Assembly (NCBI GenBank): GCA_046760505.1
Contig: JBHIEG010000014.1
Coordinates: forward strand, 1-49,821
DNA: 49,821 bases
Direction: 5' to 3'
DNA from: CAYFZR01 sp046760505 [NCBI: Candidatus Hydrothermarchaeota archaeon]
GTDB taxonomy: Archaea; CAYFZR01
Positions 23,651-34,509 of the stretch are shown piece by piece; the stretch's first letter is position 1; each line of letters begins with the position of its first letter. The translations under genes were made by a program, and so were the position numbers. The notes under the pieces are model-generated. The model made no database searches. It saw only the letters and a list, made by a program, of their open reading frames with translations, and had not been told where the DNA came from.

Positions 23651-25452
23651 AAATAGCCATTATAACCCTTACAAAAGATGGCATGGATCTTGGGAGGAAA
23701 ATATCTAAGGCATTGAGAGAACATGAAACGAATTTATTTGTAAACAAGAGATTCCAAAATGATGAAGCAAGAGCCATTGAGACTCCACTTAGCGAATTTT
23801 TAGGGAAAATTTTCCCGGATTATGATGCTCTGGTTTTCGTTATGGCACTGGGAATCGTTGTAAGAGTGATTTCAAACCATATAAAAAATAAAAGGACAGA
23901 TCCCTCTATAGTGGTGGTTGATGAAAAAGGTCAGTTCGCCATAAGTCTCCTGTCTGGGCATCATGGGGCAAATGAACTTGCAAGATTGATAGCTAAGAGA
24001 ATTAATGCCAAAGAAGTAATTACAACTGCTTCGGAGATTAAAAAAAAGCCATCTGTAGAATCAATTGCAAAAAGGTTTAATCTAGTAGCTTCTGATGTGA
24101 AGGATTCAAAGCTTGTAAATTCATCGATTTTAAACGATGAAATGGTAGGAATATTTACAGAATTTGAAATAGACCTTGATTTATCTGAAAACATTGTTTT
24201 AAATGATTTAACAGACTTAGAATCAAAAAAAGACAATTTTGAGTCCTTTATATTTATAACAAATAAAGCAATAGAAAAATTAGATAAACTAGAAAAACCA
24301 CTCGTAATTCTAAGGCCTAGGAACCTTTTGGCTGGAATCGGGTTTAAGAAAGGGACCAGTAAAGAAGATATACTGGAAGCAATAAGGTACTCTTTCCTAA
24401 AAGCAGGACTCAGCATCGAAAGTTTGAAGGCTATAGCGACACTAGATTTTAAAGCGAATGAAGATTGTATCCTCGAAGCTGCGAGAGAATTAAACACTCA
24501 TGTCTTGGGAATCAGTATAGAGGAAGTTAAAAGAGTTGAGAGAAATTATGAAATCTCTGAGCATGTAAGAGAAAAAATTGGAGTGGGAGCCGTAAGTGAG
24601 CCAATTGCAGTAATTGCCGGAAATAACGCAAATTTGATCCAAAGAAAAGTTAAATTTAAAGGAGTTACGGTAGCAATTGCAGAGGAGAAAATAATGGAGA
24701 AAGGAACCATATTTCTAGTGGGAATCGGCCCGGGAAGCAAAGATCATATGACCTTTAGAGCGTATGATGCCATAAAGGGCGCAGACGTTGTAATAGGTTA
24801 TGATAGATATTTGGAATTAATCAAGGATTTAACATCAGGAAAAGAAGTTATTTCAAAAGGTATGAGAAAAGAGGTTGAGAGAGCAAAAATCGCTGTTGAT
24901 AAAGCTTTGATGGGTAAAAAAGTTGTTCTTGTGAGCGGAGGAGATCCAGGGATATATGGAATGGCTAGCGTTTTATTTGAATACTTAGAAGAAAGGAGCA
25001 TTGATCTTCACGTTGAAGTAGTTCCCGGAGTAACAGCTGCAATTGCTGCATCAGCATGTTTAGGCTCTCCTTTAAGCCATGATTTTGCCGTAATAAGTTT
25101 AAGCGATTTCTTGACCCCGTGGAAAATTATTGAAAAAAGGTTGGAAAGCGCTGCCAAGGCAGATTTTATAATTGTTCTATATAATCCGAAAAGTAAAGAA
25201 AGAGAATGGCAAATTGAAAGAGCAATTAATATCTTAATGAAATATAAAAAACCTGAAACTCCAGTAGGAATTGTAAAAAAAGCAATGAGAGAGAATGAAG
25301 AGATTAAAATAACAACATTGAAAGAAATGTTAACTCATGAAATTGATATGCAAACCACGATCATCATAGGCAATTCAGAAACATTCGCATTCAATGATAG
25401 GATTATAACGCCAAGAGGTTATCGCTCAAAATACGATTTTAAGAGTAAATAA
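23647..25452 (+). CDS. cbiGH: Fused CbiG (cobalt-precorrin-5A hydrolase) and CbiH (C17-methyltransferase)
   Basis: Residues 1 to about 345 are CbiG: an N-terminal domain with ALVFVMALGIVVRVISNHI and VVVDEKGQFAISLLSGHHGGA-like sequence (here SGHHGANELARLIA), and a C-terminal CbiG domain with LLAGIGFKKGTSKEDILEAI. Residues about 350-601 are CbiH, with IFLVGIGPGSKDHMTFRA, VVIGYDRYLEL and VSGGDPGIYGMASV. CbiH methylates C17 with ring contraction and CbiG opens the lactone, so the fusion joins nearby steps. An in-frame ATG at 24694 (residue 350) has GAGGAG 6 bases upstream, so free CbiH could also be made. CbiJ, CbiA and CbiP are not in the window. Confidence 0.93.
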   Translation: MKIAIITLTKDGMDLGRKISKALREHETNLFVNKRFQNDEARAIETPLSEFLGKIFPDYDALVFVMALGIVVRVISNHIKNKRTDPSIVVVDEKGQFAISLLSGHHGANELARLIAKRINAKEVITTASEIKKKPSVESIAKRFNLVASDVKDSKLVNSSILNDEMVGIFTEFEIDLDLSENIVLNDLTDLESKKDNFESFIFITNKAIEKLDKLEKPLVILRPRNLLAGIGFKKGTSKEDILEAIRYSFLKAGLSIESLKAIATLDFKANEDCILEAARELNTHVLGISIEEVKRVERNYEISEHVREKIGVGAVSEPIAVIAGNNANLIQRKVKFKGVTVAIAEEKIMEKGTIFLVGIGPGSKDHMTFRAYDAIKGADVVIGYDRYLELIKDLTSGKEVISKGMRKEVERAKIAVDKALMGKKVVLVSGGDPGIYGMASVLFEYLEERSIDLHVEVVPGVTAAIAASACLGSPLSHDFAVISLSDFLTPWKIIEKRLESAAKADFIIVLYNPKSKEREWQIERAINILMKYKKPETPVGIVKKAMRENEEIKITTLKEMLTHEIDMQTTIIIGNSETFAFNDRIITPRGYRSKYDFKSK

Positions 25453-25576
25453 ACTTTATAACGTCAACAAATTTTAATAGAGCAAATCCAGAGTATTATA
25501 ATTCGCGTGCCATAATCATGTCTCATAATTGCAAGTGACAAAAAGAGTCAAAGGTTTTCAATAGATTTGGAGATTA

Positions 25577-26218
25577 CTATTTTTTCAAATTCAGATGCTT
25601 TATTGTTGGAACTAGATCTTCGATATCATCTAGGAAAATGTCCGCATTTTTAATGACATTGATGTTTTCTGTGTTTACGGCAATTCCATAGGCACATCTT
25701 TTGAAAAGAGGAATTCCATTTGTTCCATCATCTACATGTATGACTTCATTATAAGAAACACCCTTATCTTTGACCATTCTTTCAAAAAGTTCTGTTTTTG
25801 TTGTTATATCAATATTAAATAATATTCCGTTAACAAAATTGCTTTTTGTTCCGCAATAGACGTCTACTTCTAAATCTTTCGTCACGTGATTCACGTATAG
25901 ATCAAAACCTCCGGTAACAATGGCAACATCTAAATTTAGATCTTTTAATGTATTTATGGCATTATAAAATTTACCATCTAATTCTATATCGTTTATTATA
26001 TCTAAAAAAATATCCTTTTTGACTCCGTGCCATAGACCGTAACTTTTTTTCATAAATTCGTATTCAGACAGGGTTCCAGAATTGTATTTATTCACAAGAC
26101 TTTTTATTTCTTCAGTTTTTCCGATTTTTTCATCTACACGGCTGTAGAAGATTTCCCAACTGTTTTTTATCAGCGTACCATCTAAATCGAGCGATATTAA
26201 TTTTATGTCAGAATTCAT
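25577..26218 (-). CDS. HAD-superfamily phosphatase, divergent motif IV
   Basis: The 213 residues have motif I SLDLDGTL, motif II VTGG, Lys in KTELFERM and a motif IV reading HVDDGTNGIPLF instead of the usual GDxxND, so metal binding may be altered. It resembles the phosphoserine-phosphatase group and the HAD at 11513-12139 (both have the helical cap starting right after motif I). The gene stands alone on the minus strand after the cobalamin operon, ending convergently 124 bases from cbiGH. A substrate cannot be proposed. Confidence 0.75.
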   Translation of the reverse strand: MNSDIKLISLDLDGTLIKNSWEIFYSRVDEKIGKTEEIKSLVNKYNSGTLSEYEFMKKSYGLWHGVKKDIFLDIINDIELDGKFYNAINTLKDLNLDVAIVTGGFDLYVNHVTKDLEVDVYCGTKSNFVNGILFNIDITTKTELFERMVKDKGVSYNEVIHVDDGTNGIPLFKRCAYGIAVNTENINVIKNADIFLDDIEDLVPTIKHLNLKK

Positions 26219-26268
26219 GAAAACGTGTTTAATGTATTCGCCTATATATTTTTTCAGGTGTGAATGCC

Positions 26269-26511
26269 ATGATACTAGAGGAAGAACTCAGGTATGAGAT
26301 AGATAAGTGGCTAAACAAAGCTGAATCTCTGATTCCAAGGATTAGGCCACTAGAAAGCAAAGGAAAGGATTTCCTAACAAACATAAATGCGTACATAAAG
26401 GATTCAAGATATTTTCTGGAAAAGAAAGATCTTATAAGATCTTTTGAGGCAATTATCTGGGCTTGGGCTTGGTGCGAGATAGGAAAGGAGATAGGCATCC
26501 TGGATTACTGA
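26269..26511 (+). CDS. DUF357 protein
   Basis: An 80-residue, all-helical protein matching the archaeal DUF357 pattern (LEEELRYEIDKWLNKAESL, then NINAYIKDSRYFLEKKDLI, then SFEAIIWAWAWCEIGKEIG). The function is unknown; the family is widespread in euryarchaea. The start is ATG 26269 because CAGGTG lies 8 bases upstream; an in-frame GTG at 26260 overlaps that site. The stop is 1 base from the convergent AAA+ gene. Confidence 0.8.
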   Translation: MILEEELRYEIDKWLNKAESLIPRIRPLESKGKDFLTNINAYIKDSRYFLEKKDLIRSFEAIIWAWAWCEIGKEIGILDY

Positions 26512-26512
26512 T

Positions 26513-28612
26513 TTAGATGCGAAAACTTTTTATTTTTTCGTGTAGTTTCTTCTCATCCACCATAGGTTTGGTAAACTCGGTTATTATCGAAATATTTTCT
26601 ACTTCCACATGACCGTTTGATACATTTCTGATAAGATTCACTATATCTGTTGGCGTTAGAGTATCTTGAGCGTCTACGATTATACCATCTTTTATTGCAC
26701 TGACTCCATCTATTCCAATATATCGCATCAAACCTTTTGAAATCTCTTCAGAGACAGCATGAGGATGCATTTCTCCTATGAACTTCAACTTAACATCGTA
26801 AGATATGATTCTCTTCTCTGTCTGATAGCCCAGTCTCCTCGGATCTGCCCCGATTTTCCCTAGAGTAATGACAATATGTCTTTCAATGGCCTTCAATAGA
26901 ATATCTTTAGTTATCACATCTTTTCCCTCAGAAATCCTTATTCCCTGAGATATCTGGGCCAGATCTCTGGCATGAGCAAATGAAGGTTTTACTCTAGGGT
27001 CCTGATAGAGTTTTTCTAAGACCTCTTCGCAGTTTTCTTCCAATTTTTCTCCGAGCCTTACTAGATTATTCTTGAATACTTTTATGACATGCTCTACAGG
27101 AGGGTAACTCAAGTAAATATAACAGGGAGCCCTTCGCAAATGAGCCTCATCGAATATAGCTATGTTTAAGTTAGTCGAGAATATGGGAATGAAAGTTGTG
27201 AAGAGCACCACAGGAGTGCCGCCTACATAGATTATGTCTCTCCGATTTTCCATGGGTACGATCAACCTGTTCAGTATGGCGTCATGACTATCCATCTGCC
27301 TGCCTAGGTCATCTATAAGTAAAACTCCTCCATGCGCCTTCACTTGAGGAGGACTTTCATAAACACCTTCATTTTCGTTGAATCTTCCTTCTAATCTACT
27401 TACTGATAATTCTGCTCCGGTAAAAACAAAGGGTGCGTATATTTTTACCCATCTAGGATCTTCTGGTTGCTCCTCTCTGGGGCATGGTACGTGAAAGTCG
27501 GAGTCGAATATCTTGATCACACGCTCTCCTACCAAAATATTTTTTGGTATCAACATTGGAGGTAGTACTTTTGATATTTTGCTGCTTATGAATGTCTTTC
27601 CGGTGCCAGGAGGTCCGCAGATAAACATGCCTTCCCCTGTAGATAGAGATTCTAGGATTATTTTTTTCGCGTAGTCTAATCCTATTACTTCCTCAAAGGC
27701 TTTTTCAAAAACACTCTTCGAAATCTTTATGGGAAACCTTTTCTGGGACAATTCCTCAGTAATTCGGTAGTAATCCTTATAGGGCACTGGAGCCACACCT
27801 ACGAACGGATCTAAGGTCTCTAACATTTTTGCTCTTTCTCTTCCTTTTTCCGTAGGTATGTATCTTAAATCAGAGAACATCATTGCTCCTGTTCCGATGT
27901 ATTCCACCATTACTCTCTCTTCTAGATCACGGATTATTTCTTCAACTATGTTCACGTGAAGTCCTGTGGTCGCTATTATGTCTTTTACCAAAATTGGACC
28001 TCTTTGATTTATTATTTTGAGTATAAGGGCTTCAATAAATTCTTTAGGCAATTTTGTCTCGCTAACTGTCTTTGGTTGTTCGATTCTCTTTATTATTTCC
28101 AAGAGTTTTTTATTTAACATTTCTATGGTTACGATTGGCTCTCTGTAATCCTCTAAGAGACTCTCTACAAATGTTTCTCCTGGCTCGGTGATTCTATATT
28201 TCTTCAATAATTCTTCCCTAGATATTGGGGATTTTGATTCTTCAATGACTTCGTAATCGCTTTCTTCACCCTTGGTCTCTTCAACCAATAAGTCTTTTCT
28301 TGCAGCAATAACAATCGAAATGGTGGTATCTTTATCTGCCTCTAAGTTTCCCACGCTTCTACTTTGAAATCCCATGTAAAGGAGTTTTTTTCTGAAATCA
28401 ACCTTAATTTCTTCTATAGTGCTACTTCCTTTCTTTATATCTTCAACTTTTTGCTCTATTATTGTAAAATCATTAAAGGACATGTTTTTGGAATCTAAAA
28501 AAGCAGTTAGAGCCTTTAAAGAATCATCCTTTTTGCTACCCTTGGTAATACAGTATGCTATTGCCACGTTTTCGTCTTCGTCAATTCCGTAAAGAACAAG
28601 GGTATCTTTCAT
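26513..28612 (-). CDS. Large AAA+ ATPase with N-terminal winged-helix region
   Basis: A 699-residue protein. Residues 1-125 form an unrecognised alpha/beta domain. Residues 190-265 look like a winged helix (EALILKIINQRGPILVKDI, VNIVEEIIRDLEERVMVEYI). Residues about 300-560 are an AAA+ module with Walker A GPPGTGKT (333-340) and Walker B GVLLIDDLGRQ (429-439), where the usual DE is DD. Residues after 560 may be a lid plus a small C-terminal domain. It is like archaeal and bacterial ATPases annotated as chaperone-like and linked with Flp pilus loci, but no pilus genes are nearby. It is divergent from ribL. Function unknown. Confidence 0.75.
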   Translation of the reverse strand: MKDTLVLYGIDEDENVAIAYCITKGSKKDDSLKALTAFLDSKNMSFNDFTIIEQKVEDIKKGSSTIEEIKVDFRKKLLYMGFQSRSVGNLEADKDTTISIVIAARKDLLVEETKGEESDYEVIEESKSPISREELLKKYRITEPGETFVESLLEDYREPIVTIEMLNKKLLEIIKRIEQPKTVSETKLPKEFIEALILKIINQRGPILVKDIIATTGLHVNIVEEIIRDLEERVMVEYIGTGAMMFSDLRYIPTEKGRERAKMLETLDPFVGVAPVPYKDYYRITEELSQKRFPIKISKSVFEKAFEEVIGLDYAKKIILESLSTGEGMFICGPPGTGKTFISSKISKVLPPMLIPKNILVGERVIKIFDSDFHVPCPREEQPEDPRWVKIYAPFVFTGAELSVSRLEGRFNENEGVYESPPQVKAHGGVLLIDDLGRQMDSHDAILNRLIVPMENRRDIIYVGGTPVVLFTTFIPIFSTNLNIAIFDEAHLRRAPCYIYLSYPPVEHVIKVFKNNLVRLGEKLEENCEEVLEKLYQDPRVKPSFAHARDLAQISQGIRISEGKDVITKDILLKAIERHIVITLGKIGADPRRLGYQTEKRIISYDVKLKFIGEMHPHAVSEEISKGLMRYIGIDGVSAIKDGIIVDAQDTLTPTDIVNLIRNVSNGHVEVENISIITEFTKPMVDEKKLHEKIKSFRI

Positions 28613-28713
28613 AAAAACATATCTCGCCTTCTTGGTAGATATAACTTATGCCAAGATAGATATTTAATGGAAAAAGATTAACTCTTGGATAGGAAATAGG
28701 AAAGGTTGATTGC

Positions 28714-29142
28714 ATGCGCGTGATGGCAACAGGGGTATTCGATATAATACATCCTGGACACATATACTATCTTGAAGAAGCAAAAAAACTTGGTGACGAG
28801 TTGATTGTGATTGTCGCCAGGGACAAAACGGTTAGAAATAGGAAAAGAGAGCCTGTTATAGAAGAAAAACAGAGATTAGAGGTTGTAAAAGCATTAAAAC
28901 CCGTCGATGAAGCCTTTCTAGGCTCAGAGAAAGATATATTCGATTCTGTTAAAAAAATAAGACCAGATATAATAGCATTGGGTCCAAATCAGGATGTTAA
29001 TGAGGAATGGTTAAAGAAGGAGTTGAAAAAAAGAGGTTTTGATAATATCAGGATAGAAAGGATTAAAAAAATGAAAGTTTCTCGTCTGAACAGTTCTCAT
29101 CTTATAATAGAGGAAATATTAAAAAAATATAAGGGAGTTTAG
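28714..29142 (+). CDS. ribL: Archaeal FAD synthase (FMN adenylyltransferase) RibL
   Basis: A 142-residue cytidylyltransferase-like protein with HPGH at residues 13-16 ([20 protein letters not shown]), [14 protein letters not shown] and the C-terminal RLNSSHLI motif. RibL converts FMN to FAD in archaea. Its presence facing ribH, with a 4-base overlap of the 3' ends, supports the assignment over a glycerol-phosphate cytidylyltransferase. AGGTTGAT lies just before the ATG. Confidence 0.92.
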   Translation: MRVMATGVFDIIHPGHIYYLEEAKKLGDELIVIVARDKTVRNRKREPVIEEKQRLEVVKALKPVDEAFLGSEKDIFDSVKKIRPDIIALGPNQDVNEEWLKKELKKRGFDNIRIERIKKMKVSRLNSSHLIIEEILKKYKGV

Positions 29143-29558
29143 CCCCCTTCTATCTCTTTCACTCTCTTCACCATTTTAACCGCTGATTCAACCGCTCTCT
29201 TTGCATATTTAACTCTTTCATGCGCTTGGAGCCTGCTCATGCCGGGTCCAGAGATTCCTAAGGTAACCGGCTTACCAAACTCTACGGAAAGATCTGTTAT
29301 TTTCCTAGCACAGTGCTGGATGACAATTTCATCGTGTTCGGTTTCTCCTTCTATAACCGCTCCAAGGGTTACAACCGCCTCTATGTCTGGTCTTTCCAGC
29401 ATTTTTTTAACTGCCAAAGGTATATCGAAGGTACCTGGAACCTTTATTATTTTTACTATTTCAGCATCTAGAAATGCAGCATGCTCTTTTGCGAGTTCTA
29501 TCATTGCATACACAATATCATAGTTGAACTCTGCTGCGACAATTCCAAGTTTTACCAC
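29139..29558 (-). CDS. ribH: 6,7-dimethyl-8-ribityllumazine synthase
   Basis: RibH makes lumazine from the ribitylamino-uracil and dihydroxybutanone phosphate. The 139-residue protein shows [31 protein letters not shown] and the catalytic-loop motif [15 protein letters not shown] with the general-base His. It starts 11 bases after ribC on the same strand. Confidence 0.95.
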   Translation of the reverse strand: MVKLGIVAAEFNYDIVYAMIELAKEHAAFLDAEIVKIIKVPGTFDIPLAVKKMLERPDIEAVVTLGAVIEGETEHDEIVIQHCARKITDLSVEFGKPVTLGISGPGMSRLQAHERVKYAKRAVESAVKMVKRVKEIEGG

Positions 29559-29569
29559 ATAAAAACCTC

Positions 29570-30912
<1,343 letters not shown>

Positions 30913-30921
30913 TTATCTTTT

Positions 30922-31320
30922 TTAGCCTCCTTCAACGTCTAACCAAAAGAAGAGTTTTTCACCGTTAATAAGTATGTCCACCCTCCCTGAGTAGTATCCT
31001 CTTCCGGTATATTCTACTTTTGCCTCTTCATTAGGATTTACCTTGATGCTCTCATTTTTTAGTAGCAATGAGTGCGTGTTGTTTGATAGGTATATCGAGT
31101 ATACATAGACATTTTCTTTTTTTTCATGATTTTCTATTGTAAATGTGAAAGAGAAATTCGACCCACTCATGATTGTGGTTTTAGGATAGTCATCAAGGTG
31201 ATATGCACTAAACTCTTCTTCTCCAGGCATCTTTGTTATTGCAAGTCCAATGATAATTACTATCGCGAGAATTAAAAACATAGAAAAAATCGTCTCTTCT
31301 GATAAATCTAGTTTCTTCAT
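30922..31320 (-). CDS. Single-span membrane protein with extracellular beta domain
   Basis: The 132-residue protein has one N-terminal span (about 12-29) followed by an outer domain of about 100 residues with beta-strand pattern (FSFTFTIENHEKKENVYVYS, AKVEYTGRGYYSGRVDILI), reminiscent of the soluble part of DUF1616-like proteins. Its ATGA start overlaps the stop of the class V aminotransferase. No function can be assigned. Confidence 0.65.
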   Translation of the reverse strand: MKKLDLSEETIFSMFLILAIVIIIGLAITKMPGEEEFSAYHLDDYPKTTIMSGSNFSFTFTIENHEKKENVYVYSIYLSNNTHSLLLKNESIKVNPNEEAKVEYTGRGYYSGRVDILINGEKLFFWLDVEGG

Positions 31321-32465
31321 TGAAGATAGACCTCTTCCACTGCTGAAACGCCGCTTCCAGGTTCTATATCTAAGCCAGATTCCTTCAGAATAAGTTCAAG
31401 CGCTCCTATTGTTTGAAGTATGTCTGATATTTGAACAGTTCCCATGTGTCCGATTCTGAATATCTTGCCCTTTAGATGGTCTTGACCTCCAGCAACTTCT
31501 ATGCCGTATTTCTCTCTCATCTTTCCTCTTAACTCAGAGTCTGTTATACCTTCTGGGATATTGATAGCCGTAACCGTGTTGGAAGCATACTTCTGATTTG
31601 CAAATAAGGATAAACCAAGGGCTCTTATTCCTGCTCTTACTGCCTTTGCAATCTTTTCATGCCTTTTTATGCGTTTTTCCAATCCCTCTTCCAAAACCAT
31701 TTTCAAAGCCTCGTTCAAAGCATAAAAAAGCGGTATTGCTGGAGTATAAGGTGTTTGGGGAGGATTCCTGTTGAAATACTCTTTGCATTGCCTTAAACTA
31801 AGGTAATAAGTGCGAGCCTCCACGTTATCTATCACTTCCCACGCCTTTTCACTCACCGCAATTGGCGAAATACCCGGTGGAGCCGCTAGATCTTTTTGAG
31901 AACCGTTTACACATATATCTACGTTGTATTTGTCCGTATAGAATTCGTCAGCACTCAACGCGGATATGGTGTCCACTATGAAGAGTGCATCATAATCTTT
32001 AACTATATCTCCAATTTCTTTGACAGGATTCTTTGTTGCCGTAGATGTCTCGTTGAATACTAAAGTAACTGCCTTTGTATCCGGGTTTTCTTCCAATTTT
32101 CTCTTTATATCATCGGGATTGATGGGCTGTCCCCACTCTGCTGAGACCTCTATGGGATTCCCACCGAATGTTTCCACTATTTTCTTAAATCTTTGACCAA
32201 ATTTTCCTGAGATCGCGCAGAGTACTTTATCGCCTGGCTCGATTATATTTGCAATGGCAGCTTCCATTCCTGCGGTTCCTGAGCCGGTGAGAAGAAAAAC
32301 ATCATTTTCCGTTCTAAAAACAGTCTTCATCATTTCACATGTCTCGGTCAGGATTTTTCCGAATGCTTGGCTTCTATGGTTTATTATTGGTCTCATCATA
32401 GCCCGTAAAACTCTGGGATCAACGTTCGTAGGTCCAGGTATCATCAAAAGCCTTCTTTCATACAT
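31317..32465 (-). CDS. Class V aminotransferase (alanine-glyoxylate/serine-pyruvate type)
   Basis: PLP-dependent enzyme of about 382 residues. MIPGPTNVDPRVLRAM and INHRSQAF are at the N-terminus, LTGSGTAGMEAAI is the cofactor-phosphate region, FIVDTISALSADEF contains the Asp that binds the pyridine nitrogen, and the Schiff-base Lys is in NGSQKDLAAPPG. In archaea such enzymes use alanine, serine or glyoxylate, or phosphoserine-like substrates; the exact substrates are uncertain. The start is ATG 32465 (MYERRLLMIPGP) with AGGTGAT upstream; the longer frame back to 32549 overlaps the upstream gene and adds unlikely residues. Confidence 0.9.
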   Translation of the reverse strand: MYERRLLMIPGPTNVDPRVLRAMMRPIINHRSQAFGKILTETCEMMKTVFRTENDVFLLTGSGTAGMEAAIANIIEPGDKVLCAISGKFGQRFKKIVETFGGNPIEVSAEWGQPINPDDIKRKLEENPDTKAVTLVFNETSTATKNPVKEIGDIVKDYDALFIVDTISALSADEFYTDKYNVDICVNGSQKDLAAPPGISPIAVSEKAWEVIDNVEARTYYLSLRQCKEYFNRNPPQTPYTPAIPLFYALNEALKMVLEEGLEKRIKRHEKIAKAVRAGIRALGLSLFANQKYASNTVTAINIPEGITDSELRGKMREKYGIEVAGGQDHLKGKIFRIGHMGTVQISDILQTIGALELILKESGLDIEPGSGVSAVEEVYLQ

Positions 32466-32469
32466 AAAA

Positions 32470-32955
32470 TCACCTAAAAACAGATGTATGTATTCTTTTA
32501 GCAATATGCAATATTTCATTGGATATATCGTTAAGTCTAACTGTATCAAAATCAGGATTCTCGAATTCCTTTTTTATTTCCTTCATTTCATTTACTAATG
32601 TCTTTAATAAAGGATTTAAGGATCTCTCTGAAGCTCCTTCAGCAGCATACTTTATACAGGCCCTTTGAACGGTGTTCTTTGCTAGTTCAATGCTTTCCAA
32701 GAGAAGCTGATACTTTTCTTCGCTAGAGAATCTCTTTCCAGCATCCTTTAACTCATCAAGAACTGAGTCCATGGAGTAGAAGAGTTCGATGTTTTTGAAA
32801 AAGAAAGCTTCCCTAAGGAAGTATAGTCCAATAAGTGCTATGAAGAAACCCCATATCCAAAGGTAAACGGTTATCCCGTATATGGCGGATAGGAAAAAAA
32901 TAAATGCTATGATGAAAGATACTATTCCCATAGTAGTTCTAATGTCCGCTCTCAA
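32470..32955 (-). CDS. Two-span membrane protein with cytoplasmic helical domain
   Basis: The 161-residue protein has two hydrophobic segments (about 9-28 and 31-47) and a charged helical C-terminal part of about 110 residues (ELFYSMDSVLDELKDAGKRF onwards). I recognise no family. The start is TTG at 32955, or ATG at 32931. It ends 4 bases before the aminotransferase start, so the two are probably one operon, 52 bases after ilvC. Confidence 0.6.
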   Translation of the reverse strand: MRADIRTTMGIVSFIIAFIFFLSAIYGITVYLWIWGFFIALIGLYFLREAFFFKNIELFYSMDSVLDELKDAGKRFSSEEKYQLLLESIELAKNTVQRACIKYAAEGASERSLNPLLKTLVNEMKEIKKEFENPDFDTVRLNDISNEILHIAKRIHTSVFR

Positions 32956-33007
32956 TTTTTGCCCCTATATTTCTCTGAGTAATTTCCAATAAAAAGTTTT
33001 CTGGGAG

Positions 33008-33997
33008 TTAGCCTGGCTTTTGCATCATTTCCCTTAACTTCTTACCTATCTTTTCGATGAGAAGTTCTTCTTCCTTTTTTCTTAATGAGTTAAGTACCGG
33101 AGCATTCGCCTTATTTTCTAGGACCCATTCTTTAGCGAAAGCACCGCTTCTAATTTCTTCTAGGGTTTTTCGCATCATTGCCTTTACATCATCGTTGAAA
33201 ATACGTTTTCCTCTGGTCAACCCCCCGTATTCAGCAGTATTGGACACATTTCTCCACATGTGGCAAAGACCGCCCTCGTAGATTAAGTCTACTATCAGTT
33301 TTAACTCGTGAAGTGTTTCAAAGTAGCATACCTCTGGTTGATATCCTGCCTCGACTAATACCTCAAAAGATGCCTTTATCATCTCTGTAACTCCTCCGCA
33401 AAGGTCCATTTGTTCTCCAAATAGGTCTGTCTCGGTTTCTTCTTCAAAAGTTGTTTCGATAACTCCCACTCTCGTAGTTCCCAAGGCTTTTGCCATTGCT
33501 AAAGCTCTTTGCATGGCTCTTCCTGTGTAATCTTGTTTTACGGCTACAAGAGATGGAACTCCATAACCTTCTTCGTAGGTACTCCTCAGCATCCTTCCGG
33601 GAGCCTTTGGCGCCACCATGATTACATCAACAAACTCCGGGGGAACTATCTGATTAAAGCATATGTTAAATCCATGAGAAAACCCTAGAGCATTGCCTTC
33701 TTCTAATTTATCGCGAATGTAAGCATTGTAGACCGCAGGTTGGGTTTCGTCTGGGATAAGGATTTGAATTATGTCTGCCCTCTCTACCGCTTCTGGTATG
33801 GGGTATACATCAAATCCCTCCTTCTTCGCTATTTCCCATGATTTACCTCCCTCTCTTAATCCAAGGATAACTTTAAGTCCAGAATCTCTGTAGTTTAACG
33901 ATTGAGCCCTTCCCTGACTTCCGTATCCAATCACCGCTATGGTTTCATCCTTGATGGCATCTAAACTTGCATCTTTTTCGTAGTATATTTTAGCCAA
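33008..33997 (-). CDS. ilvC: Ketol-acid reductoisomerase
   Basis: IlvC isomerises and reduces acetolactate or acetohydroxybutyrate to the dihydroxy acid. The 329 residues show [20 protein letters not shown] as the nucleotide loop and VMVAPKAPG, with the catalytic acidic residues in [14 protein letters not shown] and [12 protein letters not shown]. The length marks the short class I enzyme. It is last in the leuA-ilvD-ilvB-ilvH-ilvC run, 3 bases after ilvH. Confidence 0.97.
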   Translation of the reverse strand: MAKIYYEKDASLDAIKDETIAVIGYGSQGRAQSLNYRDSGLKVILGLREGGKSWEIAKKEGFDVYPIPEAVERADIIQILIPDETQPAVYNAYIRDKLEEGNALGFSHGFNICFNQIVPPEFVDVIMVAPKAPGRMLRSTYEEGYGVPSLVAVKQDYTGRAMQRALAMAKALGTTRVGVIETTFEEETETDLFGEQMDLCGGVTEMIKASFEVLVEAGYQPEVCYFETLHELKLIVDLIYEGGLCHMWRNVSNTAEYGGLTRGKRIFNDDVKAMMRKTLEEIRSGAFAKEWVLENKANAPVLNSLRKKEEELLIEKIGKKLREMMQKPG

Positions 33998-34000
33998 CTA

Positions 34001-34504
34001 CTACACCTCCTCAATTAGTCTTGCACCTCGAGTTATTGATGTTATTCCTGTTCTTACCAACTCTCTAATTCCAAAAGGTTTCATCATATCTAGAAATGCT
34101 TTTATTTTATCAGGATCGCCAGTTATCTCTATTGTAAGGGTCTCTGGGCCGACATCCACGACACTGGCTCTGAATATGTTGGCATATTGAATGATTTCCG
34201 ACCTTATCGCCCCAGTAGGAGCATGAATCTTTGCAAGTGCAAGTTCTCTGACTACGCACTCATCGGGATTCATTTCACTCACCTTTATGACTTCCACAAG
34301 TTTCTCCAATTGTTTCCTGACCTGTTCAAGCACCTTCTCGTCTCCGCTGGTTACAAGTGTTATTCTTGAGAATCCTTCCTTCTCGCAGGGGCCTACCGCA
34401 ATACTATCGATATTAAATGCTCTTTGTCTGAATAATCCAGATACCCTTTGCATAACGCCTGGTTTATCCTCTACCAAAACGCTTAACATATGTTTCTCGG
34501 TCAT
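34001..34504 (-). CDS. ilvH: Acetolactate synthase small regulatory subunit
   Basis: The N-terminal ACT domain (HMLSVLVEDKPGVMQRVSGL, FNIDSIAVGPCEKEGFSRIT) binds branched-chain amino acids and controls IlvB; the C-terminal domain (about 85-165) contains IRSEIIQYANIFRASVVDVG. The start is ATG 34504 (MTEKHMLSV), with GGTGAGG 4 bases upstream; the longer frame to 34564 is a shadow inside ilvB. Length 167, normal for the family. Confidence 0.95.
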   Translation of the reverse strand: MTEKHMLSVLVEDKPGVMQRVSGLFRQRAFNIDSIAVGPCEKEGFSRITLVTSGDEKVLEQVRKQLEKLVEVIKVSEMNPDECVVRELALAKIHAPTGAIRSEIIQYANIFRASVVDVGPETLTIEITGDPDKIKAFLDMMKPFGIRELVRTGITSITRGARLIEEV

Positions 34505-34509
34505 TTTCC

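Noticed and set aside
32466-32549. N-terminal extension of the class V aminotransferase
   Set aside because: It overlaps the upstream gene, and AGGTGAT directly before ATG 32465 marks the proper start.
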